Assembly (NCBI GenBank): GCA_029959085.1
Contig: JARWIR010000093.1
Coordinates: 806,001 to 870,000 of the forward strand
DNA length: 64,000 nt
Origin: Nemophila menziesii
Lineage: Eukaryota > Streptophyta > Magnoliopsida > Boraginales > Hydrophyllaceae
Direction: 5' to 3'
The notes beneath the pieces are model-generated. The model was not told where the DNA came from. It did no database searches and saw only the letters and a list, made by a program, of their open reading frames with translations. The position numbers and the translations under genes are program-made. How positions within the stretch are numbered: the stretch's first letter is position 1; each line of letters opens with the position of its first letter. Positions 40,925 through 52,844 of this stretch are shown piece by piece.

Positions 40925-42118
40925 TTACATGTGTTGAATCATATAAAGAAACTTAGGATGTTCATGTATGATTCTATAAGTAGCTGCATCTACTGAGAAA
41001 CAATGTTTTCTCATTTCCTTGACTGATTCAATTGCCTCTTCATACTCTTTTTTCTTCATAAACCCTCGAATAATAACGTTGTAGGTCACACTATTTGGCG
41101 ACAAACCATGTTTCTTCATACTTGAGACCCACTCTTTTGCATCTTCCAACATTCCTCTGTGACAAAGTCCACCTATAATAGTAGTATGAGTATATATATT
41201 AGGCATCAAACCTTTGTTTGATAGCTTGTAAAAAACATCTAATGCAGCATCAAGTTGGTTATCTTTACATAATCTATGAATAATTGTTGTATATGTCACA
41301 ATGTCAGGAGTTATATTACTACTTTCCATGGAGACTAATAAAGACATAGCCTCGGTAAAACGTCTTTTATTGCACAATCCGTTTAACATTGTATTATATG
41401 TCACAATGGTAGGAGTAATATGACTACTTTCCATGGAGTCTAATAAAGATATAGCCTCGGGAACACGTCCATTATTGCACAATCCGTTTAACATTGTATT
41501 ATAAGATTGGATGCCAGGTTTAGAAATCTCCCTGTTTTCAAATAATCTTAGCCATTCAAGAGCCTTAAGTGTATGTCCATGTTTGCAAAGCCCATTTAGC
41601 ACGATCCCAAAAGTAACTTCACTAGGCTCACAAAGTTTTTCCCTCATTAACCTTTGAAACAACTCTACAGCCTCTTTACCTCTATCTTCACCAAAGAGGC
41701 CCTTAATCAGGGTGGTATACGTAACCACATCAGGAACATGACCGCTTTTAAAGAGACATCCTAATACCGCAAAACCCATATTGCTTTTTTTTAAAGAGCA
41801 GTAACAATTTATAGCTATACTCATTGTGTAATTATCTACCGGAGCCCCCAAAATACGCATTTCTCTGAATAAAGAAAGAGCATAAGGGTAATTTTTCATC
41901 TTCACAACAGTACCCAATAGCTTATTGTAATCTATAACAGTAAGCTTAGGTCGCGTACGGATCATTTGATCAACAGTAAAACGAGCATCTTCGACAGGAT
42001 TGATATCATCAAAAGATGAAATTGAAGAATAAAAGAAGAGGGAAAAAGGGTTACCTAATGTGTTGATGGAAGAAAGAGAAGATCTAAAGCAAAACAAAGA
42101 AGAACCAATCAGCTTCAT
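40925..42118 (-). CDS. P-class PPR protein 1, restorer-of-fertility-like
   Basis: Intronless 397-aa protein with nine complete 35-aa PPR motifs, from about residue 63 (IDYNKLLGTVVKMKN) to about 380 (VTYNVIIRGF), plus a partial tenth. The N-terminus is Ser/Phe-rich with few acids (MKLIGSSLFCFRSSLSS), suggesting mitochondrial import. P-class PPR proteins bind organellar RNA, one base per motif; the RFL clade processes mitochondrial transcripts. Motifs 5 and 6 (LNGLCNNGRVPEAISLL / LNGLCNKRRFTEAMSLL) are near-identical neighbours, a recent one-motif tandem duplication. Its N-terminal motifs match the PPR gene at 54813. No stops; probably functional, though shorter than usual RFL proteins (often more than 500 aa). 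Confidence 0.88.
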   Translation of the reverse strand: MKLIGSSLFCFRSSLSSINTLGNPFSLFFYSSISSFDDINPVEDARFTVDQMIRTRPKLTVIDYNKLLGTVVKMKNYPYALSLFREMRILGAPVDNYTMSIAINCYCSLKKSNMGFAVLGCLFKSGHVPDVVTYTTLIKGLFGEDRGKEAVELFQRLMREKLCEPSEVTFGIVLNGLCKHGHTLKALEWLRLFENREISKPGIQSYNTMLNGLCNNGRVPEAISLLDSMESSHITPTIVTYNTMLNGLCNKRRFTEAMSLLVSMESSNITPDIVTYTTIIHRLCKDNQLDAALDVFYKLSNKGLMPNIYTHTTIIGGLCHRGMLEDAKEWVSSMKKHGLSPNSVTYNVIIRGFMKKKEYEEAIESVKEMRKHCFSVDAATYRIIHEHPKFLYMIQHM

Positions 42119-42186
42119 GAAGGAAATGGTTGTTGCTAATATTGTAAAATGATTGTGAATCTGTGATGTTAAGTGAAGAGGGCGAC

Positions 42187-42330
42187 TTTTTTTTTTTTGT
42201 TCTAATCGCTTATATATTAAAAAACCGTTAGTTACAAAATGAGTTAGCCTATCCCCATAGGGGACAAAAGAATCCGGTTAAGAAGCCGAAGAGACGAACG
42301 ATATGATGCTAGCACAAAACGTCAAAGAGA
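42187..42330 (-). mobile_element. 3' tail of a LINE
   Basis: A T run (42187-42198) as poly(A) tail, followed on minus upstream by RLLNRILLSPMGIG-stop, the conserved GIG ORF2 ending of these L1s. Only about 140 bp. It may be the displaced 3' end of LINE E, split when LINE D inserted; no duplicated target site supports this yet. Confidence 0.5.
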
Positions 42331-42704
42331 TGAAACCAAACAAGGCTCAATATATTGAGTTTTCCAAGAGCAATTATTACTGCAGGTAATAATCTTGATG
42401 GGAAGAACAAGAAAGTAGGAAGCGTGGTAATCTCCTCCACTTCTCAAGACTGGCGTATTAACCGTGCTCCTTACACTAACAGATTAAAGGAAGATATCAA
42501 AGAAGACAAGTTTCAAGACCTATATAATACCTGCTCTCTCTCTTGGTTTGCTACTTACCTCTCTCACTTCTTCTATAGCTCGTTCCTTTGCTGTCTCCTT
42601 CTCTCTCTCTGTTTCTACCATTCTTTCACTTGTTTCATCTCTTCGTGTTTTTGGTTTGCTGGTGCGTGTTCTGTGCTTGGTTTCTCTGTGTCTGCAGGTA
42701 CTAA

Positions 42705-44381
42705 AATGGCTTCTAGAGAACATCATGCTCTCCCTATTATTCCTCTCAATGATCATAAGGCTAGGAAACTGGGGGTTATCAATATTGGCTCAAAAGCTAG
42801 GCTCTCAGAAAGCATGAAGGAGGAGAAAGCTATTCTCATTAAAGCAATTGGAGCTTCACCTATCTACGCAGTTCAACTAAGGAATTACATAGAAGATAGA
42901 TGGGGCATCCAAGGGCACTACAGATTAACTGACGTAAAGAATAATATGTTCAAGTTGGAGATTTTCAACGAAAAAGAATTTAAAAGAGTGTGGGAAATGA
43001 GGCCGGGCCTATACCAAAAACTTCACCTCAGCTTAACTATGTGGCTACTAACGGTTGAATTCAATGATCTCAATACAGATTACTCTTCTATTTGGGTGCA
43101 GGTTAGAGGCCTCGCGTTTAAACAGAACAATATTGAAACTGTCAAAGCTCTCGAAGTTTGCTTCATCAGAATTGAAGCTGTTGACCTCCCAACTACCCAG
43201 AATTGCGATGTTAAGGTCCTTAGATTCAGAGCAAGAATTAACACTAAACAACCCTTACCACCAGGAGCTTACCTATATCAAGAAGAAGGTGCTGCTTGGG
43301 TTCTATTCCAATACGAAAACACGGGTCTTCTTGCTTCAGATGCGGTAGAATTGGTCACCAATATGGTGATTGCCCAGTAAAGGTCATTAAACAAACTGAA
43401 GACATTGATGAGCGTAGGAAAATGTCTTGGAGCATAGACAACGTGGCGAAGTTTCCACCCTTCAATCCTATTTACGGATTACACATTAAAGTTAATGGTG
43501 ATTTTTCTAATTTTGTATATGGTGAAAATTATGTTAAGAATGCAGGTTCGAGTGTCAGGAATAACAACCATATCAGAGGGATACGTGCACAAGAAGAAGA
43601 AAAAGACATTCTCAGTAAGTTCAATTACACCAAAAGAGGGGGTACCAGTAAAATAAACAACCAAGCTCAGAGTGAAGAAGAAAAAGAAAAGGAGAACTTG
43701 GATTGGGAAAACTGGAATAAGCAGATGCATGACATTCGTAACGAATTGCATGAATCTACACTTAAGATGGAAGCTTTTAAGAAGACCCATGGTCTAATAC
43801 AACATGGAGAAGAAGGAAATGAGGGAGACATACGAGCAGCGCTATTAGCTTTCGAGGAGGAAATGAAGAAAATAAAGGGCAAATATGTAGCGAGTCACAG
43901 CAACACAACTGACCAAAACATGGACACTTCATGCAACTCCCAATAGAATGTTAAAAGAAGAAGAGATGGCAGGGGAATTCGTATCGAGACTGGAAGTGGA
44001 GAGATCAGTTCCAAAGTGGCAGGCAATTTCAAAAAACTCAGAGTAGTTGACCCCATTGAGAATTTTGTTAACAATAACCAGTTCAGTTTGTTGGAGAATG
44101 AGAAAGAAGGGGAGGAAGGAACTTACGTAGTAAAGAGCATAGGCAAAGAATTAGACAACACATCTAAACTAAATGAGGAATATGATTCGCAGTTCGAACC
44201 AGAAGAAGAGGAGGAAGGGAATTTTGAGAGTAGTGAAAATTACTTCGAGAAAGACTATGAAGGAGGAGGAGACGACCATGACATGAATTTCCAATATGAG
44301 GATGCTCTGGAGGAGAGGGAGGAGGTTTTTGAGAAGAAAAATGGAGGCGGCTACTCCAAAAAAGCCGCGAAAACAAAGTGA
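42705..44381 (+). pseudogene. LINE D ORF1 (DUF4283-CCHC nucleic-acid-binding protein)
   Basis: Likely start is ATG 42705 (MASREHHALPIIPLNDHK), though the frame extends up to 42355. DUF4283-like part around 42820-43250 (EEKAILIKAIGASPIYAVQ, LTVEFNDLNTDYSSIWVQVR). A one-base loss near 43320 shifts the frame; in the new frame comes CFRCGRIGHQYGDC, a CX2CX4HX4C knuckle. TAG at 43944-43946 then interrupts, and the same frame continues to the TGA at 44379-44381 with a strongly acidic tail. The protein would coat LINE RNA. Confidence 0.82.
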
Positions 44382-47300
44382 CGACTATCTTTTGGAATGT
44401 TCAGGGTCTTCGAGCGCCCTTAACATTATCCAAAGCAAGCTCGATGGTGGCTCAATTTCGACCTGGTGTGGTGGTTTTTTGTGAAACTATGATGAGAGAA
44501 GTGGACTCTCAGAATGTTTTGGCTCGACTTGGTTTTGAAAACTCCTTTTTTGTGGAGCCCTCTGGAAAATCTTACCATTCCGGAGGGTTCTTGGTTTTGT
44601 GGCACTTTTATGTGCGTTTGCAAGTTATTTCAAGTTGTAGTTCTTTTGTTATCGTTTTGATTAATGAACTCTCGTTTTCGTATTATTTAGTCTTTATACA
44701 TGCCCCTAATGACTTTATACTTAGACTTGATACTTGGAAAAAAATAACTGATTGGAGCAAAGATATTGATTTATCATGGGCTATTATGGGTGATTTTAAT
44801 GAGATACTGAATATTACGGAGAAACAGAGCAGAAACCCAGCAAATATGGACCATATTAATGATTTTGTGGACTTTACTAATATTAATTCTTTAGCGGAAA
44901 TTGATTCTAATGGGTGTTTCTTTACTTGGTCAAACAGGATGGAAGGAGAGAAAAACGTCAAAACAAGAATAGACCGAGGATTAGCAACATACGAGTGGAT
45001 GAGAAGATACCCAAGATCTCAAATCCATATCCCACCGGCAATTGGGTCGGATCACTCTCCCTTAATCCTTCATTTTGATATTAATATGAAAATTGGGAGA
45101 AAACACTTTAAATTTGAGACTAGCTGGCTTGATAACGATAATTGTAGAAGAGTTATAGATGACAATTGGAAAATTCCACATGATAGTATTCCCATCCCCA
45201 ACTATTTAAAAAAAAGGGAATATACGAAAAAGAAACTTAAAAAATGGAGTGATAAAAACTTTAAGAATCACGAAAAAACCATTAAAATTTTACAAGATAA
45301 ACTTATTAATCTTAACAGAGCCAATAACGATATGGATTCCACTAGAGAAGAAATAGAAATTAAAGGAAAAATTAAACAAGAATATGAAAAGGAAGAAAAA
45401 TATTGGAGTGATAGAGCGAGGCAAAATTGGCTTGTATATGGAGATAAAAACACTAAATTTTTTCACTTAGCAACTATTAAAAGAAGAAAATTAAATAGAA
45501 TTACTAGAATAAAGAACGAAGATGGGACATGGGTTGAGGACTCTGAGAATATCAAAAATTGTTTCCAAGATTTTTACAGAAAACTTTTTAAGGACAACGA
45601 GGTTGATGAAATTATCACCAATTAAGCTATTGATTTCATAAAACCCCGAGTCACAGATAGCATGAATGAAGAGTTAACTAAAAAACCTAATGTTGAAGAA
45701 ATAGAAAAAGCTGTTAGGGAATTATCAGCATCTAAAGCTCCTGGACCCGATGGTCTAAATGGGAAATTTTACAAAGAATTCTGGGATATTATTAAAGAAG
45801 ATGTTATACAAGTCATTATGGATTTTTTTGAAAACAACTGTTCTGTAGAAACTCTTAATGATACTTTGATAACACTTATCCCGAAGGGTATAACACAGGA
45901 AGACCTTGGCGACTTTAGACCCATTTCTTGTGTCAACTTTATATATAAAATTATTACGAAAATCCTATCAAATAGGTTGAAAGGAATCATGAATCAAATC
46001 ATCTCTCCCACACAATCGGCTTTCATAAAGGGGCGAGCTATACAGGATAATATTATTATAGCACAAGAAATTTCTTTTTTTATGAGCAGGAAAAGGAAAA
46101 AAGACAAATATATGGCTGCTATTAAAATTGATATGGCAAAGGCGTATGATCAGGTAAGGTGGTCTTTTCTCTTAAAAGTTTTGAAACAATTAGGGTTCAG
46201 TGATATTTGGATTAAATGGATGGAGAACTGTATTACTTCGTCATCATTCTACATTAATATCAACGGAGAGAGACTAGGAAATTTTAAACCGGATAGAGGA
46301 ATCAGACAAGGTGATCCACTCTCTCCTTTTCTCTTTTCTATAATGACCGAGTCTCTTATAAGTTTAATTGACCACTACATCGACAATAAACTTATTAATG
46401 GTATTAGAATAAACAGAAACTGTCCTACGATATCTCACCTTTTATTTGCAGATGATTCTCTTTTCTTTATTGATCTTGAGAATACAGACATTAATAAGTT
46501 TAAAGAATGTTTAGATACTTATTGTTATATTTCTGGACAAAGAATAAACTTTCACAAATCGGTGATGATTTTTAGTAAAGAGACTCCAGACAATACCAAA
46601 AACGAAATAATTGGAAAAATGGACATAAAGGAGACAGAAGATTTGGGTTATTACTTAGGGATTCCCTTATGTCACAAAAGATCAAAAGTGGAATCACTTG
46701 ATTGGATAGCAAAAAAAGTTTTCAAAAATACAGAAGGATGGAAGGCTAAGCTTCTATCAGAAGGAGGGAAGGAAGTACTTATAAAGGCTATCTTACAGGC
46801 TATTCCTAATTACTATATGTCTATTTTCTCTTTTCCAATTTCCTTTTGTAACAAACTTATTTCAGCCATTGCTAATTTTTGGTGGAATTCAGGTGAAAGA
46901 AATAGAATACACTGGGTAGCATGGGAAAAGATAACTGTCAGCAAGCTTATTGGTGGATTAGGTTTTAAAGATTTCAAAAAAAATGAATACGGTTCTCCTT
47001 GCGGCCCAAGCTTGGCGTCTAATGCATAATCCAAATAATCTGGCAACAAAACTTCTCAAAGGTATCTATTTCAATAAATCAAATTTTTTAACGTGTAAAT
47101 TGAAACAGAGTAGGACGTGGAGTTGGGCAAGCTTAATGGAAGGAAGAGACTTCATTAAAAAACATGTCATTAAAGTAATAGGAGATGGGAAAGATACAAA
47201 TATATGGAACGAAAGATGGAATGATACAAGATGGGAGTTAGAGAAACCAATTGGATCAGATATAACGAAGGTCAATGAACTCATGAAAAAAGATAAAGAC

Positions 47301-48509
47301 GATTGGGACACGGAGATATTAGATAACCTGTTTCCAACACCTATTATACAACTCATCAAGAAAACAAAAATTAAAGAACATAGTATATACGACAAGTTTA
47401 TTTGGCCCTTTTCTAAAGACGGGAATTATGATACAAAAACAGGTTACAAAGTGATGATAGAGGAGCAAAACAATAATAGAGCTACAACAATAGAAACTAA
47501 AGCAATGCAAGAATCGGAAATATGGAAGACTATATGGAGATCAAACATTCCAAAAAAAATTAAATTATTCATGTGGAGATTAATCAACAACGCAATCCCA
47601 ACCAGAGTTAACTTATACAATAGGAAATGTGCAGACGCTAAAAATTGTTTATGGTGCAATCACGAGAAAGAAGATACCAAACATATACTTCTTCACTGCA
47701 CTATGTGCAAAGATATTTGGGCGGGCTCCATTCTACAGATCAAAATAGTGGATGAACAGGACGATGAAATTGAAGATTGGTTCCTGAAAGTTATTAAGTC
47801 TTATACTAAAGGAGGATGGAACGAGAATGTGATAAGAGATTTTTTAATGATAAACCTGTGGAACATATGGAAGGCAAAGATGAAAGCAATACATGAAGGA
47901 ACCGCAGCGGATGGAACGGGGATCAACATTGCATCTAAGAAACTTATGCAAGAAATTCACGGGATCGATTGGGTTAGGCAGGGTTATAAAGGACTAAACA
48001 GTAGAGAAGAACCAAACGGGGACACAACTAACGAAGAACAGGAACAGGATATTACTTTATTCTGCGATGCATCCTTCTTAAACAAATGGGAACCAACGGG
48101 GATAGCAGTTATTGGCTATCAAAAGGAACAAAGTACACCCTTCAAACATAGTACAAGTATCGATTGTAATTCGGCCTTGGAAGGAGAAGCAGAGGCAGTT
48201 CTTAAAGCAATACAGATCGGAGCTTACTTCCCGGGGGAAAGAATTACAATCCACTCTGATAACCTTGAGGTTATTCAAGGTATAAAGCAGGTGTCAGTGG
48301 CTCGTTGGAATATCCAACCCATCCTACAAAAAATTATCCAAAAAGCTGAAGAGCTTGGGCAAATTTCTTTCAAACATATCAAAAGGAAGCTCAACAGGAA
48401 TGCGGATAAGTTGGCGAAGGAAGCTAGGCACGCAGCAACTTTTGTTAATCGGAATACAAGCAGTATCTTCGATTTATCCTCGGCTTTTAGTAAGATAGGG
48501 ATAGGATAA
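44378..48509 (+). pseudogene. LINE D ORF2 (APE endonuclease-RT-zf-RVT-RNase H)
   Basis: The frame opens at GTG 44378 overlapping the ORF1 stop (GTGA); the ancestral start was probably ATG as in LINEs A and B. Endonuclease: FWNVQGL, FCETMM, IMGDFNEI, GSDHSPL. RT: KAPGPDGLNG, FRPISC, AFIKGRAI, IRQGDPLSPFLF, LLFADDSLFF. zf-RVT: CLWCNHEKEDTKHILLHC. RNase H: LFCDASF, EGEAEAVLKA, IHSDNLEV, RNADKLAKEA, ending SKIGIG. Two lesions: TAA at 45623-45625 (ITN-stop-AIDF), and one extra A in an A-run near 46980 that moves the rest to the frame starting MNTVLLAAQAWRL. About 1376 aa if uninterrupted. Confidence 0.9.
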
Positions 48510-48528
48510 TTTGTTTGTTTGTTTTTTC

Positions 48529-48544
48529 GGGTGCTTTCGCACCC
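48529..48544 (+). repeat. 3'-UTR hairpin of LINE D
   Basis: GGGTGC-TTTC-GCACCC, 12 bases before the poly(A) tail. 3'-terminal hairpins can be the recognition site of LINE RTs. LINE A lacks an obvious equivalent. Confidence 0.7.
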
Positions 48545-48566
48545 TTCCAACGTCCAAAAAAAAAAA

Positions 48567-51500
48567 ATTTAACAAGTTTAGTTGGAAAGGGACTTGCACA
48601 AAAGTCATAAGACTCACCTAAAGGCAAATTTTTGCAAGTCCAATCCTCTAATCTATTTCCATCTCTTTTAACAAATGAAAAGGATGGATTACATAATTCG
48701 GAAACAAAATAAATACTTCTAACTAAGTTTGCAATACAAGGAGAAGAAAAAGGAACATTGCTAATTAAAGGCTCCATGAGGGTAAGATTATCGTTTTCCA
48801 CTATGCAATGGAAGTTATTGAGCTCCTTAGCCCATAGACAGGCTTTTAGAACTCCCAAACCTTCGGCCTCCAAGCTATTATCAGCATGAATTCTCTATCC
48901 TGGGCATTTAAGCACTTGTCCTTTATAGTCCCTGGCAACACACGCAATATTGGAACCATTTTTAGTATACGATGCATCACAGTTAATTTTTATAGAGTTT
49001 CTAGGGGGAGGTATCCATTTACTATCTATCTTTTGATCTCTCAATTGAGAATTAGTTGTTGCATTAAACCCATGATTGGGTTGAATTAGTAATCCCTTCA
49101 GTTTAGTATTAACATCATAAGGGTTTTTAGTACCTTTCCCAGCCTTGTTCTTATTTTCCGTTTGTCTTTCCCACAAATTGTCTTTGTTTATATTAATACC
49201 AGCGCATTCAAGCTGTTCTTTCCAAGTAACCTCAGCTTTTCTTATAGTATTCATAGGGTCCAATTTTGTATTATTAAAAATACAAGCATTCCTATCTTTC
49301 CATATATGCCACGCTAGAATACATATCCTTTCAAAGGGATATATAAAGTTACTACTTGATTTTTTCAAATCATTTAATATATCAGCCATCCAGACATCCA
49401 ATTTCTTGGAGTGGTTGCTGATTTTCAACGAGAGAGGTGAAGCAAGCCAAGTGGCTCGTGCCCAATCACAGTCAAACAACATATGCTCCACATTCTCAAC
49501 TTTTTTATTACAAATATTGCATAAACTTGTATCTATGCATTTTCTTAAGTAAAGATTTTCTGAAGTTGGTAGCACATTTTTTACTGCCTTCCAGATAATT
49601 TTTTTAATTTTGGGGGGTGTTTTCATATTCCAAATAGTTTTCCAAACCATAGGGTCAGTAGTATGTGAGGTGGGTGGCTTGGATGGTTTCTTAATCTCAT
49701 CTTCTTTAATTTTTTCATTTATTAAATGATGGTAACATTTTTTAACCGAGAATAGTCCATTAGGACTAAGGGTCCAAGTTAGTCTATCACTAACTTTAAC
49801 AAGTGGTATGAAAGTCTTTATAATGATTTCATAATCCAAACTATGAAAATTCTTTTTAACTTTTTCCAAATCCCACCTTCTTTCACCATGGTAGAATAAT
49901 TCTTTTAACTTAGTAATATTGTTATCCTTAGGTTTTGTAACATGTAATTCCGAGGAGAACCAAGTATCAATTTGGGGATTTATACTTTCTCCATCCCCAA
50001 TTTTCCATTTTAGATGGTTTTTTATTGCATCTCTTCCTACTATAAGACTTCTCCACCCCCATGAAGATTTACTACCCAATTTTGCATGGAGAAAGGAGTT
50101 ATTTGGGAAGTATTTCTCTTTTAATAATTTATATAGAAGTGAATCTTTTATATCAAGTAGGTTCCAAGCTTGTTTAGCAAGTAGAGCCACATTCATAGTG
50201 TTTAGGTCTCGAAAACCTAATCCTCCACTATATTTGCTATAAGTTATACTTTGCCACTTAGTCCAATGTATTCCTTTATTAGATTTGTTTCCCCACCAAA
50301 ACTTAGCTATTTTCTTAGCAATCGTATCACATGTTTTTTTAGGCAATAAGAAAGAGGACATAAAATAGTTTGGTATACTTTGTAAAACTGATTTAATTAG
50401 GATTTCTTTTCCTGCTTCCGAGAGATAAAGATTTTTCCAATTTTGGGGTTTTTTAATAGCTTTCTCAATAAGGCAGTTTAATTCTTTCACTTTTGATCTA
50501 CCCCAATCAATGGGTAGACCTAAATATGGGCCAAGATTATCAGTAATATTCATATTTACCCTAGAGGCAAAAAGGTGTTGAATATAGTGAGGTGTATTAG
50601 CACTAAATTTCACCCCACATTTGTTTAAATTTAATGTGAGTCCCGTAGAAAACCCAAACTTTGTAATTATGTCATTAAAGCTATTTGTATCTTTGTGATT
50701 TGCTTTAAGAAAGAATACACTGTCATCAACGAATAATAGATGAGTTAATGAGGGTCCATTTCTAGAATGTTTAATGCCATCAAGTAGGTCATTTTCAACT
50801 TTATTTTTAATCAAATCATTTAAAGTTTGCGTTATAAGGCAAAAGATGAGAGGGGACAGTGGGTCCCCTTGTCTTAGTCCCCTTTGGGGTTTATTAAGTT
50901 TATTAGGCTGCCCATTGATCAAAATTGAATATGAGACAGTGGTTATACAGTTCATAATTTTTTTAATCCATATTGGATCAAAACCGAGTTTTTCCATGAG
51001 TTTTTGTAGAAAATCCCATTCTACAAACTCATATGCTTTTTGTAAATCAGCTTTAATAATCATACTATAGTTTTTTGAATTTCTTTTTTCTTTTAGATAG
51101 GTGCATACTTCATGGGTTATATAAGTGTTTTCTTGAATGCCTCTACCTGGGATAAAGGCAGTTTGTGTGTCATCAACAATTGTATTCATAAAAGGTTGTA
51201 GTCTATTGACTAGAAGCCTCGCAATGATTTTGTAAATAAAATTAGAGACACTAATGGGCCTATAGTGCTTTATAGTTCCAGGTTTCTGGATTTTAGGGAT
51301 GAGTGAAATAAACATATGATTTAAATATTCAAGGCTACCATTATTATACCAAAAATCGTTAATGATTTTTATAACATCCAATTTAATAATTCTCCAGTAG
51401 TTCTTATAAAAGAAGCCAGGGTAGCCATCTGGACCTGGAGCCTTAAAGGCTCCTAGCTCAGAGACTGCCAACTCAACCTCTTTTATAAGAATAGGCTTTA

Positions 51501-52410
51501 GGAGAATCTCATTCATAGCTTTAGTAACCTTAGGTTGGATAATATTTAGTATAGGGTCAAAATTCCGAGGGCCCACTGAGTTATAAATATTATTAAAGTA
51601 ATCAAGAATATTTTGGTTAACCTCGGCTTGGTTATTTAACCAAATGTCCTGGTCATTCATGATGGAAGATATTTTATTAAAATATCTTCTTTCTTTAGTA
51701 GCAGCATGAAAAAATGCTGTATTCCTATCCCCTTTTTTTAACCAATTTATTCTAGATCTAACTGCCCAAAATTCTTCTTCTATTTTCCAAAGGGTTTCAA
51801 TTTCTTTTACAATAAAATTGTATTCATCTTTATCAGTATCTTTAAAGGATTTACTATTGGTAATAGCTTTCAATTTCTCCATATATTGATCAATTTTTTG
51901 TTTAGTATTTCTAAATTTTCTTTTACTCCAGACTGTAAGGATTCTTTTGCACATATTTAGCTTGGTCAGTAGATTACCTTTAGATATAGAATTAATGGTA
52001 TTTCTTGAGTTCCAAACATTTTCTATAATATTTAAGCATTCTTTTTCTTCTACCCAAAATTTTTTAAAGTAGAATCTTTTATATTTTTTACCATTGTTTT
52101 CCTCAAGGTAGAGTATTAAGGGGCTATGGTCAGAGCCTACAGCTGGTAAAGCATTGACCCAAGCATTTGGGAAAAGGTCTGACCAATTTTTATTATTCAG
52201 GTTTCTGTCAAGTAACATTTTAATAAGTTTATCCTTGTTTCTTCTATTAGACCATGTAAAGGCACAACCTTTATTGTCTAATTGCATAAGTCCAAGGTTT
52301 TTAATAAAATTATTGAATTTCTTCATATTTTTCTTGTTACAAATGTTTCCTCCAATTTTTCTTGAGATGCTCTTTTGTGAACTGGTTACAAAATCAGATC
52401 GCAAATGTAG
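48567..52410 (-). mobile_element. LINE E, 5'-truncated L1 with RNase H
   Basis: About 3.8 kb on minus, lacking ORF1 and the first half of the endonuclease. Its 3' end is cut off after FCASPFPTKLVKF where LINE D's poly(A) tail begins; its own GIG ending and tail are missing here. T-rich runs at 52411-52445 flank its 5' side. It is highly open (one stop in about 1280 codons), so it is young. Confidence 0.88.
48571..52404 (-). pseudogene. LINE E ORF2, one in-frame stop
   Basis: 1169 codons open from 52404 to the stop at 48895-48893, then the same frame continues (RIHADNSLEAEGLGVLKA) to about 48571. Contents: endonuclease end with GCAFTWSNRRN and GSDHSPLIL; RT with KAPGPDGYPG, YRPISVSNF, AFIPGRGI, LRQGDPLSPLIF and catalytic box HLLFVDDSVFF (Val instead of the family's usual Ala before DD); post-RT FWWGNKSNKGIHWTKW; zf-RVT CNICNKKVENVEHMLFDC; RNase H INCDASY, LEAEGLG, VENDNLT (Asn replaces the usual Thr before D), NRLEDWTCK. 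The first N-terminal endonuclease motifs are absent, so target cleavage is lost. Confidence 0.85.
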
Positions 52411-52844
52411 GGTTTTTTTTTGGTAGAATTGTCTTTTTTTTTTTTTAAGTCAAATGTCATTAAAAAAATACTAATATTTATACGAAATGGTAAAGGGTTA
52501 AAAATGATTTCCCACTTATAAAATTCGTTAGTCCCTCACAAATTTTAAATAGATAGATTAGTCCCTATCTTTTAATGATCAACTATTAAATCAAAATAAG
52601 TTACAATTTTATCCTTTATAATTTAATTAAATAGTATAAACTTGTAAAGAAAAATAAATATAGAGCAAAATTAAAAAATATTTCTACTAATTATGTTATA
52701 AGTTAAAATTTTAAAGCATATTATATAGTTAAAATAGATTACGGATCCAAATCTTTTATTTTTATTTTGGTCAAATCTCTCTTGATCTAAACAATACAAT
52801 TCTTCTATTTTAACCGAAAATGGACACTTTTATTTTTAAATTAA
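52411..52844. other. AT-rich spacer
   Basis: No coding signal. Two T-rich runs at its left end may be a further LINE tail. TTAAATTAA at 52836-52844 is the left TSD of MULE-3. Confidence 0.45.

Larger units (their letters stand above)
42331..48566 (+). mobile_element. LINE D, nearly full-length L1 with RNase H
   Basis: About 6.2 kb. A CT-rich 5' leader (42540-42640) is followed by ORF1 (42705-44381), ORF2 (44378-48509), a short 3' UTR with a GGGTGC-TTTC-GCACCC hairpin (48529-48544) and an A11 tail (48556-48566). Only four lesions break the coding capacity: one frameshift and one stop in each ORF. The tail abuts LINE E in opposite orientation. No TSD was found and the exact 5' end is uncertain. 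Confidence 0.9.

Noticed and set aside
42331..48600. Possibility that LINE D is flanked by a TSD within LINE E
   Set aside because: The sequence after the tail (TTTAACAAGTTTAG) could not be found again near 42200-42700, so nesting is left as a hypothesis.
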